Shown here: one piece after another, positions 28,094-35,962 of the stretch
Position numbering within the stretch: position 1 is the first letter of the stretch
Layout of the letters: each line of letters opens with the position of its first letter
DNA from: an uncultured Butyricicoccus sp.
GTDB taxonomy: Bacteria; Bacillota; Clostridia; Oscillospirales; Butyricicoccaceae
Assembly (NCBI GenBank): GCA_959018045.1
Contig: CAUEJN010000002.1
Location: forward strand, 9,910 to 73,909
Length of the DNA: 64,000 bases
Direction: 5' to 3'
Notes under the pieces: model-generated
What the model saw: only the letters and a program-made list of their open reading frames with translations
Database searches by the model: none
What the model was told of the DNA's origin: nothing
Program-made: the position numbers and the translations under genes

Positions 28094-29464
28094 ATGCAAA
28101 ATCGAGAGACCTTCGGCTCGCGACTGGGCTTTATTCTGATCTCTGCGGGCTGTGCAATCGGCCTAGGCAACGTTTGGCGTTTCCCGTACATCACGGGCAA
28201 GTACGGCGGAGCGGCATTTATCCTGCTGTACCTAGCATTTTTGCTATTGTTCGGCATTCCGGTTATGACGATGGAATTTTCGGTCGGACGCGCGTCGCGC
28301 CGGTCGATCTCGCGCTCGTTCCACGAGCTCGAACCTAAGGGCACGAAGTGGCATTGGTGGAGCTTCTTCGGCATCGCGGGCAATATCATCCTGATGATGT
28401 TCTACACCACCATTGCAGGCTGGATGTTCATTTACTTCTATAAGTACGTTGCCGGTTCGTTCTCGTCCATGAGCGCAGCCGAAGTCGGACAGGCGTTTGA
28501 GAAGATGACCGGTGACCCGGTCGTCAGCACGATTGCAATGGGTATCGCCGTCGTTCTGGGCTTTGTGGTGTGCTCGCTGGGCGTTAAGGAAGGCGTTGAG
28601 GCGGTCAATAAGAAGATGATGGCGCTGCTGATTGTGCTGATGGCAGTGCTGGCTATCCGTTCCATCACGCTTGACGGCGCACAGGCCGGCTTGCAGTACT
28701 ACCTCATCCCGGATTTCAGCAAGATTACCGAGAACGGTGTTTGGAACGTCATGTATCAGGCCATGAGCCAGGCATTCTTCACCCTGTCGGTCGGCATGGG
28801 CGGCATGGCGATTTTCGGCTCGTACATCGGCCGCGAGCGCTCGCTGCTTGGTGAGTCCATCAACGTTGCCGCACTCGATACCTTTGTCGCACTGTGCTCC
28901 GGTTTGATCGTCATTCCGGCATGCTTTGCCTTTGACGTAGACCCGGGTTCCGGCCCCCCGCTCATCTTCATCACCCTGCCAAGCGTGTTCGAGCAGATGC
29001 CGGGCGGTCGCTTCTGGGGCGCACTGTTCTTCCTGTTTATGATCTTCGCGGCCATGTCCACGGTCATCGGCGTTATGGAAAACATCATTTCCTGCTTTAC
29101 CGACCTGTTCCCGAATCTGTCGCGTAAGAAAATGTGTCTGATCGGCGCCATCGGTCTGTTTATCCTGTCGCTTCCGGCTGTTCTGGGCTTCAACCTGTGG
29201 AGCGATGTCCAGCTGCTCGGCGGCAATATCCTGGATTTCGAGGATTTCCTCGTATCCAATAACATCCTGCCCATCGGCTCGTGCATTTACGTCCTGTTCT
29301 GCTGCCTGAAGAACGGCTGGGGCTGGAATAACTTCATGGCTGAGGCAAATAGCGGTAAGGGTCGAAAGTTCCCGAATTGGGCGAGAGGTTATTGCACAGT
29401 CGTCGTCCCGATCGCGATTGTGGTGATTCTGGTCATGGGCTATATCACCAAGTTTGCGGGTTAA
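28094..29464 (+). CDS. Sodium-dependent transporter of the NSS/SNF family (copy 2)
   Basis: A 456-residue paralogue of the upstream gene, nearly identical in TM1 (SAGCAIGLGNVWRFPYITGK) but diverged elsewhere, for example in the loop between TM3 and TM5 (SFSSMSAAEVGQAFEKMTGD). The high identity at TM1-TM2 and the differences in the outer loops suggest a tandem duplication with a change of substrate. Between the genes lies a hairpin CGCAGG/CCTGCG (28049-28069). The start follows GAGAGGAAAAAACT. Copy G follows directly after the stop. Confidence 0.93.
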   Translation: MQNRETFGSRLGFILISAGCAIGLGNVWRFPYITGKYGGAAFILLYLAFLLLFGIPVMTMEFSVGRASRRSISRSFHELEPKGTKWHWWSFFGIAGNIILMMFYTTIAGWMFIYFYKYVAGSFSSMSAAEVGQAFEKMTGDPVVSTIAMGIAVVLGFVVCSLGVKEGVEAVNKKMMALLIVLMAVLAIRSITLDGAQAGLQYYLIPDFSKITENGVWNVMYQAMSQAFFTLSVGMGGMAIFGSYIGRERSLLGESINVAALDTFVALCSGLIVIPACFAFDVDPGSGPPLIFITLPSVFEQMPGGRFWGALFFLFMIFAAMSTVIGVMENIISCFTDLFPNLSRKKMCLIGAIGLFILSLPAVLGFNLWSDVQLLGGNILDFEDFLVSNNILPIGSCIYVLFCCLKNGWGWNNFMAEANSGKGRKFPNWARGYCTVVVPIAIVVILVMGYITKFAG

Positions 29465-29472
29465 GGAAGAAA

Positions 29473-29826
29473 ACCCGCCCGCAGGCGAAACTCGGGTCCG
29501 GGCCTGAGGCCCGGCGCGGTCCAGCCGCGTAGGCTGGCCGCCGTCCGCAGACGGCGGAATCTCCTCTTGAAACCCGGTGTCCGCCCCGGGTTTCAACTAA
29601 AACAAACAAAAAAGAAAGACCACCCGATAGGGTGGTCTTTCTCATGAGCGCACTTTGTGCGCGGAGTATTGCGCATCCTGCGGGATGCGCTTTTTCTTTT
29701 TATTTTTGTTGATTTTCGCAAGGCGAAAATCAAAAGGGGGATTCCGTGTCCTGCGGGACACGGCTCAGGACTCTGCCCTGAGAACCCGCAAGCCTTTCGA
29801 GAAAGGCTTGAGCGAAAGCTTCATTT
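29473..29826. repeat. Composite hairpin-array element, copy G (double arm, convergent genes)
   Basis: The left arm has the alternative outer set: CCGGGCCtgaGGCCCGG, CCAGCC/GGCTGG, then M3 (GCCGTC/GACGGC) and M4 (TTGAAACCCGG). Centre M7 is GAAAGACCACCC/GGGTGGTCTTTC. The right arm is M6 (GCGCACtttGTGCGC), M5 (GCGCATCC/GGATGCGC), M4 as TTGATTTTCGC/GCGAAAATCAA, M3 (CGTGTCC/GGACACG), M2 with one mismatch and M1 extended by one pair (AAGCCTTTC/GAAAGGCTT). The GGTGCGGTG tail is missing on this copy. Confidence 0.85.
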
Positions 29827-29848
29827 GTCCTTCTCCCCTTTTGCGATC

Positions 29849-31225
29849 TTAGTCGCGATAGAACGCGCCAAATCCTAGATAAGTCATATACAGATCGTGC
29901 TTGGAAATGGTCTCGAACGGTGCGTGCATGGACAGAACCGGAACACCAGCGTCAACCGTGTCAATGTTACGGTTTGCAAGATACATAGCGACCGTTCCGC
30001 CGCCGCCCTGATCGACACGACCGAGCTGACCGGTCTGCCAGGTGATGCCGGCACCGTCCAGAATGCAGCGCACCTGCGCCATCAGCTCAGCGGAAGCGTC
30101 CGAAGTGCCACTCTTGCCGCGCGCGCCGGTGTACTTGATGATTGCCATACCGCAGCCGATGCGGGCATCGTTGCGGCCCTCGGAAACCTCGGGGAAATTG
30201 GGGTCGAATGCGTTGCAAACGTCAGCCGACAGGCAGATAGAATGCTCATAGCACTCGTCGGGCAGGACGTTCTGCACACGGCACAGATCACCGAGGAAGG
30301 TGTCGAAGTGACGGCTCTGCATGCCGGTCACGCCGTCCGAGCCGATCTCTTCCTTGTCAACGAGCAGGCACAGATTGGTGTGTACCGGGGTCTCGTCGGC
30401 GTTGAGCAGCGCGGTCGCAGCCGGATAGGAGCAAACGCGGTCGTCGTGACCGTAAGCACCGATAAACGAACGGTCGAAGCCGATGTCGCAGGCGTTGAAT
30501 GCCGGAACGCAGGACAGCTCAGCAGACAGGAAATCAGCCTCGGTCATGCCGTATTCTGCGTTCAGGTACTCCAGAATGGCGCGCTTGACGCGATCCTTGT
30601 CGCCATCTGCGCTGTTTTCGCTCGGGAACGAGCCGAGCAGTACGTTCATGTTCTCGGCCTTGATGACCTCAGTTGCCTTCTTGCCCATCTGCTCGCTTGC
30701 CAGATGGGGCAGCAGATCGGTGATGACGAACTTGGGGTCACCGGGCTTGTTGCCGACGTGAACGGGTACACGCTCGACCTTGCCGTCGCGGCAGACGCAG
30801 ACCACGCCGCGCAGCTCGAGCGGGATGGCCAGCCAGTGGTATTTCTTGATCCCGCCGTAGTAGTGGGTCTTGAAGTAGGCCATGCCGTCCTGTTCATAGA
30901 GCGGAATGGTGCGGATATCGATGCGGGGCGCATCCAGATGGGCAGCGGTCAGACGAACGCCGTCGGACAGCGGAGCCGTGCCGATGTGTGCCAGAATGAT
31001 GCCCTTGTAGCGGTTGATCTGGTAGAACTTGTCGCCGGGATTGACCGCCATACCGCGGACATAGGCCTTGTAGCCCTTGGCCTCAGCCATGCGTACAATG
31101 GCGTTGACCGCGTCGCGCTCGGTCTTGCCCTCGTCGAGGAATGCCTTGTAGCCCTCGGCATAGTCCATGCAAGCCTTTTTGTCGAGCTTGTCATAGCCCG
31201 GCTTTTTGTCATAGAACAGTTCCAT
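29849..31225 (-). CDS. M18-family aminopeptidase
   Basis: A 458-residue zinc aminopeptidase of peptidase family M18 (aspartyl aminopeptidase type), cytosolic, acting late in peptide breakdown. Visible family motifs include TAAHLDAPRID with the first zinc His and Asp, LLVDKEEIGSDGVTGMQSRH with the catalytic Glu pair, and the C-terminal SMHAPFETISKHDLYMTYLG with the last zinc His. The length is normal. It starts at ATG 31225 after AAAAGGAG. Single gene; copy G lies after its stop and copy H before its start. Confidence 0.92.
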   Translation of the reverse strand: MELFYDKKPGYDKLDKKACMDYAEGYKAFLDEGKTERDAVNAIVRMAEAKGYKAYVRGMAVNPGDKFYQINRYKGIILAHIGTAPLSDGVRLTAAHLDAPRIDIRTIPLYEQDGMAYFKTHYYGGIKKYHWLAIPLELRGVVCVCRDGKVERVPVHVGNKPGDPKFVITDLLPHLASEQMGKKATEVIKAENMNVLLGSFPSENSADGDKDRVKRAILEYLNAEYGMTEADFLSAELSCVPAFNACDIGFDRSFIGAYGHDDRVCSYPAATALLNADETPVHTNLCLLVDKEEIGSDGVTGMQSRHFDTFLGDLCRVQNVLPDECYEHSICLSADVCNAFDPNFPEVSEGRNDARIGCGMAIIKYTGARGKSGTSDASAELMAQVRCILDGAGITWQTGQLGRVDQGGGGTVAMYLANRNIDTVDAGVPVLSMHAPFETISKHDLYMTYLGFGAFYRD

Positions 31226-31276
31226 AGTGGTGATGCTCCTTTTATGGGTAGAAAAATTGGTTGTAAGAACGAATTA

Positions 31277-31780
31277 GCAAATTTCGCGGAGCGAAATTCC
31301 GGGATTCCAAAGGGACGCGTCCCTTTGGTTCGTCCAGGTGAAACCTGGCCGAGCCCGCAGGCTCGAAAAGCTCCTCTTGATTCCGGCCAGAGGCGGAATC
31401 AACAAAAAATAATTCAAAGCGCCGCCCGCAGGCGCGCAACTCCCCTGCGCGCTAGGCGCGCTCATGGAAACCGTTCCTGCGGGAACGGTTTACCCATCCC
31501 CTGCCCTCCTTGCACACCCTTCATTTGAAAGACCACAGTCAGGACGCGGGTGGGAAACCCAATCCGCTGGATTGGGTTTCCATGAGCGCACTTCGTGCGC
31601 GGAGTATTTCGCGTCCTGCGGGACGCGATTATTTTTTTGTTTTGGTTGATTTTCCCTTGCGGGGGACGGGAAAATCAAAAGGGGATTCCGGACTCTGCGG
31701 AGTCCGGCCAGCCTGCGCGGCTGGATCGCGCCGGGTCGCAGACCCGGACCCGCTTGTCGCCTGCGGGCGGGAATGGATGC
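31277..31780. repeat. Composite hairpin-array element, copy H (double arm)
   Basis: Left arm: TTCGC/GCGAA, CCAAAGGGACgcGTCCCTTTGG, CCAGGT/ACCTGG, CGAGCC/GGCTCG, M4 (TTGATTCCG/CGGAATCAA), M5, M6 and M7 (GAAACCGTTCC/GGAACGGTTT). After a C-rich spacer, the inverted arm: M7 (GAAACCCAATCC/GGATTGGGTTTC), M6 (GCGCACttcGTGCGC), M5 (CGCGTCC/GGACGCG), M4 (TTGATTTTCCC/GGGAAAATCAA), M3 (CCGGACTC/GAGTCCGG), then the alternative set CCAGCC/GGCTGG and CGGGTC/GACCCG, and CGCCTGCGGGCGGG. It ends near the coaE stop at 31796. Confidence 0.85.
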
Positions 31781-31795
31781 GGTGTTAGGCGGGAT

Positions 31796-32383
31796 TCAGC
31801 GCAGTTTATCGCACAGGCTCTCGACCTGTTGTTTAAGATCTTCGAGACTTCCGTTATTTTCCAGCACAAAATCGCATTTTGCGCGATAAAATGCTTCATC
31901 CGGCTGCGCGTCAATGCGTGCTGCGGCGGCAGTTTCGCTCAGACCATCGCGCTGCATGATGCGTTGGATGCGGGTCTCACGGGCTGCGATGATGCCGATG
32001 ACCGCGTCACACGAGCGGTCGAACCCGGTTTGAAACAGTGTGGGTGCGTCGTAGAGGATGCGGCCGATGCCCTGCTCTGCCAGCTTGTGAAACTCCTGCT
32101 GACTCGCCTGCCAGATGTGGGGAGTGGTGATGTCACCCAGCTGTGTCAGGCGTGCGGGGTCAGAAAAGACAACGCTTGCCAGTTTGGGGCGGTCGAGCGC
32201 ACCCTCTGGGGTCAGGATGTCCCCAAAAGCGAGATGTAATGCATCGAGCAGGGCGCTGCCGGGGACGCACAGACCGCGATAGACCGCGTCGGCATCCACC
32301 CAGCCGAAGCCGTTTTGGACGAGTAATGCAGCGGCGGCACTTTTTCCCGCGCCCGAACCGCCGGTCAGACCATAAATTTTCAT
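31796..32383 (-). CDS. coaE: Dephospho-CoA kinase
   Basis: A 195-residue kinase for the last step of coenzyme A synthesis, phosphorylating the 3'-hydroxyl of dephospho-CoA. P-loop GLTGGSGAGKSAAAALL (residues 5-21), DADAVYRGL, the lid segment and ARETRIQRIMQRDG match the family. The start ATG 32383 lies within reach of GAGGTG in the last codons of ywlC, 4 bp upstream, so it is translationally coupled to that gene. The order prfA-ywlC-coaE on the minus strand suggests one transcript; prmC, often present in such clusters, is missing here. Confidence 0.95.
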   Translation of the reverse strand: MKIYGLTGGSGAGKSAAAALLVQNGFGWVDADAVYRGLCVPGSALLDALHLAFGDILTPEGALDRPKLASVVFSDPARLTQLGDITTPHIWQASQQEFHKLAEQGIGRILYDAPTLFQTGFDRSCDAVIGIIAARETRIQRIMQRDGLSETAAAARIDAQPDEAFYRAKCDFVLENNGSLEDLKQQVESLCDKLR

Positions 32384-32387
32384 GGTG

Positions 32388-33410
32388 TTACACCTCGATG
32401 ACGTGGAAACCGGCAGCTTTTTTGAGACGATTGGCAACGGCCAGACCGATGCCCGAGTCGTCGGGACACTGGGCAAAGATGGCGGTCACGTCGGTTTCGT
32501 CGAAGGCACGCAGCGCGTCGAAGATGGCGTGCGCCTGTGCGGCCTGATCGTCCGAACGGCCGATGGTGCGCACAATGTGACCGGGGAAACAGTCAGCGAA
32601 CTCGTCGAAGCAGATGACACCCGATTGACCGGTCAGCTGCGAGGCGATGTAAGCCGCACCCTTTTCCGGGTCGCCGCAGACGGCGGTTACCGGTGCATGG
32701 GGTGCATAGTGGCGGTACTTCATGCCGGGTGCGGAGACGCGCACGTCGTCACCGATCTGCTCGCGCACGGCGCGGTCGACTTCGACCGAACCGAGGACGG
32801 CTTCGAGTTGTTCGAGCGAGATACCGCCCGGACGGAGCAGACGGGGCTTGTCTCCGGCGAGGGAAATGACGGTGGATTCCACGCCGACCGCGCACGCGCC
32901 GCCGTCCACAACGGCTGCGATCTTGCCCGACATGTCTTCCATGACGTGCGCTGCGGTGGTAGTGGAGGGACGGCCGGAGGTGTTGGCCGAGGGCGCGGCG
33001 ATGGGTACGCCTGCGGCGCGGATGACCGCGCGAGCGACCGGATGGGAGGGCAGACGGATGCCGACCGTGTCAAGACCGGCCGAGACTTCGACCGGGATGC
33101 GGTCGGACTTGGGTAAAATGATGGTCATGGGGCCGGGCCAGTAGGCGTCGGCCAGACGGCGGGCGGCCTCGGGAACATCTTCGACCAGCGGATAGATCTG
33201 GTCGAAGTCCGCGATGTGAACGATCAGTGGGTTATCCATCGGACGACCCTTTGCGGCGAAGATCTGGCGCACGGCGTTCCCATCGAGCGCGTTCGCGCCC
33301 AGACCGTATACGGTTTCGGTGGGAATGCCGACGACCTGCCCGCTTGCCAGCATTGCACCGGCCTGTTCAATCGCGCCCGCATCCTCGGGATGCAGAAGCA
33401 AGGTATTCAT
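32388..33410 (-). CDS. ywlC: Threonylcarbamoyl-AMP synthase (Sua5/YwlC type)
   Basis: A 340-residue enzyme that makes threonylcarbamoyl-AMP for the t6A modification of tRNAs. The YrdC domain (about 1-200) has GIPTETVYGLGANAL, KGRPMDNPLIVHI, TVGIRLPSHPVARAVI and APSANTSGRPS; the C-terminal Sua5 domain follows after a linker with SAPGMKYRHYAPHAPVTA. This two-domain form is the Firmicutes YwlC/Sua5 type rather than the short TsaC. ATG 33410 lies eight bases after AGGAAG and is preferred over the ATG three codons upstream. It is between prfA and coaE. Confidence 0.94.
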   Translation of the reverse strand: MNTLLLHPEDAGAIEQAGAMLASGQVVGIPTETVYGLGANALDGNAVRQIFAAKGRPMDNPLIVHIADFDQIYPLVEDVPEAARRLADAYWPGPMTIILPKSDRIPVEVSAGLDTVGIRLPSHPVARAVIRAAGVPIAAPSANTSGRPSTTTAAHVMEDMSGKIAAVVDGGACAVGVESTVISLAGDKPRLLRPGGISLEQLEAVLGSVEVDRAVREQIGDDVRVSAPGMKYRHYAPHAPVTAVCGDPEKGAAYIASQLTGQSGVICFDEFADCFPGHIVRTIGRSDDQAAQAHAIFDALRAFDETDVTAIFAQCPDDSGIGLAVANRLKKAAGFHVIEV

Positions 33411-33459
33411 AGCATACACTTCCTGTTATGGTAAGATAAAATAATACAATAAGTTTAGG

Positions 33460-34524
33460 TTAACTTTCTTCCTGCGCCTGTAATTTGCGGGCGGTGTCGG
33501 CGGTGATGAGCGCGTCAAGGACTTCGTCGAGGTCGCCGTCCATGAACTGGGACAGCTTGTAGATGGTGAGCTTGATGCGGTGATCGGAGACGCGGTTTTC
33601 CGGGAAATTGTACGTGCGGATGCGTTCGGAGCGGTCACCGGTGCCGACCTGCGCCTTTCGCTCGGCTGCGATGGCAGCGTTCTGCTTTTCGCATTCTGCC
33701 TCGTACAGACGGGTGCGCAGCACGCGCATGGCCTTGTCACGGTTTTTGTGCTGGCTGCGCTCGTCCTGACACTCGACCACCGTGCCGGTGGGCAGATGGG
33801 TGATGCGGATGGCAGACTCGGTCTTGTTGATGTGCTGACCACCCGCACCGGACGAGCGGAAGGTGTCGATCTTGAGGTCGGCGGGGTTGATCTGGAAGTC
33901 GACCTCCTCGGCCTCGGGGAGCACAGCGACGGTGACGGTCGAGGTGTGTACACGACCCTGGCTCTCGGTTTCGGGGACGCGCTGCACGCGGTGTACACCC
34001 GACTCGAATTTCAGACGGGAGTATACGCCATCGCCCGAAATCTGGAATACAACTTCCTTGCATCCCCCGAGTTCGGTCTGATTGATGGACAGAATTTCCA
34101 CCTGCCAGCCGCGCTTTTCGGCGTACATGGAGTACATGCGGAAGAGTGAGTGCGCGAACAGTGCCGACTCCTCGCCGCCCGCACCGCCGCGAATCTCGAC
34201 GATGATGTTCTTGTCATCATTGGGGTCACGGGGCAGGAGTAAGATCTTGAGTTCTTCTTCGAGCTGCTGCACACGAGCTTGCGCCTCGGATAATTCCTCC
34301 TGCGCGAAGTCACGCAGCTCGGGATCGCGCATCAGCTCCTGCGCCTCGTCGATCGTGCGCAGCGCATCCTCGCGTGCACGGATGGCGTGAACGATGGGCT
34401 CTAAGCGATTGCGTTCTTTGAGGAGTTTTGCCGCTGCTGCGGGGTCATCGTAAAGACCGGGCGCAGACAGACGGGCTTCGACCTCGTCAAAGCGTGCGAC
34501 CAGAGCGCTGAGTTTATCGAGCAT
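33460..34524 (-). CDS. prfA: Peptide chain release factor 1
   Basis: A 354-residue RF1, which reads UAA and UAG and frees the finished protein from the ribosome. The GGQ motif is in [20 protein letters not shown], and the codon-reading P-x-T region is in [34 protein letters not shown] and the C-terminal [20 protein letters not shown] complete the domain set. The open frame runs 94 codons further upstream into copy I, but RF1 starts with [20 protein letters not shown] at ATG 34524, after AAGAGG. Confidence 0.97.
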   Translation of the reverse strand: MLDKLSALVARFDEVEARLSAPGLYDDPAAAAKLLKERNRLEPIVHAIRAREDALRTIDEAQELMRDPELRDFAQEELSEAQARVQQLEEELKILLLPRDPNDDKNIIVEIRGGAGGEESALFAHSLFRMYSMYAEKRGWQVEILSINQTELGGCKEVVFQISGDGVYSRLKFESGVHRVQRVPETESQGRVHTSTVTVAVLPEAEEVDFQINPADLKIDTFRSSGAGGQHINKTESAIRITHLPTGTVVECQDERSQHKNRDKAMRVLRTRLYEAECEKQNAAIAAERKAQVGTGDRSERIRTYNFPENRVSDHRIKLTIYKLSQFMDGDLDEVLDALITADTARKLQAQEES

Positions 34525-34561
34525 AGAAAAAAACCTCTTGTCGTGGATTGAAAAAACGTAG

Positions 34562-35108
34562 TTGCGGAAAGCACCGCAGCGATTCCCGGCCGCAGCCGAC
34601 AATCGGGTCCGGGCCCGTGGCCCGGCGCAGTCCAGGCGCGTAGCCTGGCCCGTCCAGGTGGAACCTGGCCGCCGTCCGCAGACGGCGGAATTCCTTATTG
34701 AAACCCGGTGTCCGACCCGGGTTTCAACAAAAAAATAATTCAAAGCGCCGCCCGCAGGCGGCAAGACTCTCTGCGCGCCAGGCGCGCTCATGGAATCCGT
34801 TCCCACGGGAACGGATTCCCCAACCCTCTGCCCTTTCTGCGCACCCTCCGTTTGAAAGACCGCAGGCAGGATGTGGGTGGGAAAACCGATCCGTCGGATT
34901 GGTTTTCCATGAGCGCACTTTGTGCGCGGAGTATTTCGCTCGCTGAGGCGAGCGATAAAAACGAAAGTTAAGTTGATTTTCCCTTGCGGGGGACGGGAAA
35001 ATCAAAGGGGAATTTCGCCGTCTGCGGACGGCGACTCAGGGCTCTGCCCTGAGAACCCGCAAACCTTTGAAAAGGTTTGATCCAAACTTCAATGATTGGT
35101 GCGGTGCT
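34562..35108. repeat. Composite hairpin-array element, copy I (double arm)
   Basis: The longest copy. Left arm: a partial tail GCACCGCAGC, CCGGGCCcgtGGCCCGG, CCAGGCgcgtaGCCTGG, CCAGGT/ACCTGG, M3 (GCCGTC/GACGGC), M4 (TTGAAACCCGG), M5 (GCCGCC/GGCGGC), M6 and M7 (GGAATCCGTTCC/GGAACGGATTCC). Spacer with TTTGAAAGACCGCAG, shared with D and H. Inverted arm: M7 (GGAAAACCGATCC/GGATTGGTTTTCC), M6, M5 (GCTCGC/GCGAGC), M4 (TTGATTTTCCC), M3 (CGCCGTC/GACGGCG), M2, M1 (AACCTTT) and tail GGTGCGGTG facing the ydcF stop. Confidence 0.85.
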
Positions 35109-35113
35109 ATTCC

Positions 35114-35869
35114 TTAAAAATACCGACCCGTCAAGATCAGTCCCAAGGTCGAGCAATATTCCCGCATGTGGGACGCGGCGGCGAGGGGCAGATTGGGGAC
35201 GGGAGCGGGCACGCCGTAGGGATCGAGTCCGGCCTGCTCCATGAGCTTACGTGCGCGGGCGAGGTGGAAATCGCTGGAGATGACCGCGCAGCGGGACTCT
35301 TCCAGCGGATAGAGCGCCTTTGCATTCGCGATATTTTGAATGGTATTGCGGGACTTGTCCTCGATCAGCAGGCGGTCGGGGTCGGTGCCCAGCGTTTCGA
35401 TCATATATTGCCGCATCATGTGCGACTCGGGCATGGGTTCATTGGTGCCCTGACCGCCGCACAGGATGGCGATGGTGTCCGGGTGCTCGTCCAGAAACTC
35501 ATCTGCGGTTTTGAGTCGTTCGATGAGCGCATCGGACGGACGATCCTGCAAGATGTGTGCACCGAGGACGAGCACATACTGTGCCTCATCGGCTTCGGGG
35601 TCGGCGTGTTCGCCGCTGATGATTAAGCCCTGAATGCACACGAATGACACACAGAACAGGGTGAACAGCACGCGGCCGACTTGTGCCACGACGTGTGCAC
35701 CACGATGACGTCGACCTAGCCAGACCATCCATCCTTCGCCTGCACAGCATACGCCGAGGCCGCACAGGAAGTATCCGCCGAAGCGAATCGGTGAGGATGG
35801 AAGGAAAAACAAGCCAGGCACAAACAGTATAACAGCTAAAATCAGCCAAAATCTAGAACTTTTCCACAT
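35114..35869 (-). CDS. YdcF/SanA-type DUF218 membrane protein
   Basis: A 251-residue protein: three hydrophobic segments in residues 5-95 (FWLILAVILFVPGLFFL, RFGGYFLCGLGVCCAGEGW, VLFTLFCVSFVCIQGLIIS), then a DUF218 domain outside or facing the membrane (YVLVLGAHILQDRPSDALIE, CGGQGTNEPMPESHMMRQYM, EDKSRNTIQNIANAKAL, SSDFHLARARKLMEQAG). The family is linked to envelope integrity and vancomycin sensitivity in enterics; the activity is unknown. ATG 35869 follows GAGAGG. The promoter region upstream holds four GTGCAC palindromes. Confidence 0.85.
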   Translation of the reverse strand: MWKSSRFWLILAVILFVPGLFFLPSSPIRFGGYFLCGLGVCCAGEGWMVWLGRRHRGAHVVAQVGRVLFTLFCVSFVCIQGLIISGEHADPEADEAQYVLVLGAHILQDRPSDALIERLKTADEFLDEHPDTIAILCGGQGTNEPMPESHMMRQYMIETLGTDPDRLLIEDKSRNTIQNIANAKALYPLEESRCAVISSDFHLARARKLMEQAGLDPYGVPAPVPNLPLAAASHMREYCSTLGLILTGRYF

Positions 35870-35886
35870 GGCAAAACCTCTCTCGT

Positions 35887-35956
35887 GTGCACGCTGGAGC
35901 ATGTGCACATAGGCAGAACACAGAAGGCTGAGAGATCATGTGCACATCGTGTGCAC
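35887..35956. promoter_or_regulatory. Cluster of four GTGCAC palindromes upstream of ydcF
   Basis: GTGCAC at 35887, 35903, 35940 and 35951, three of them in the longer form TGTGCACA. They fill the 93-bp gap between the ABC-F stop and the ydcF start. No -35/-10 pair is convincing here. They may be binding sites for a dimeric regulator. Confidence 0.4.
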
Positions 35957-35962
35957 ATGGCA

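Noticed and set aside
29897..31528. A 543-codon + strand frame opposite the M18 aminopeptidase
   Set aside because: Shadow frame of the minus-strand peptidase; no ribosome site and no recognisable protein.
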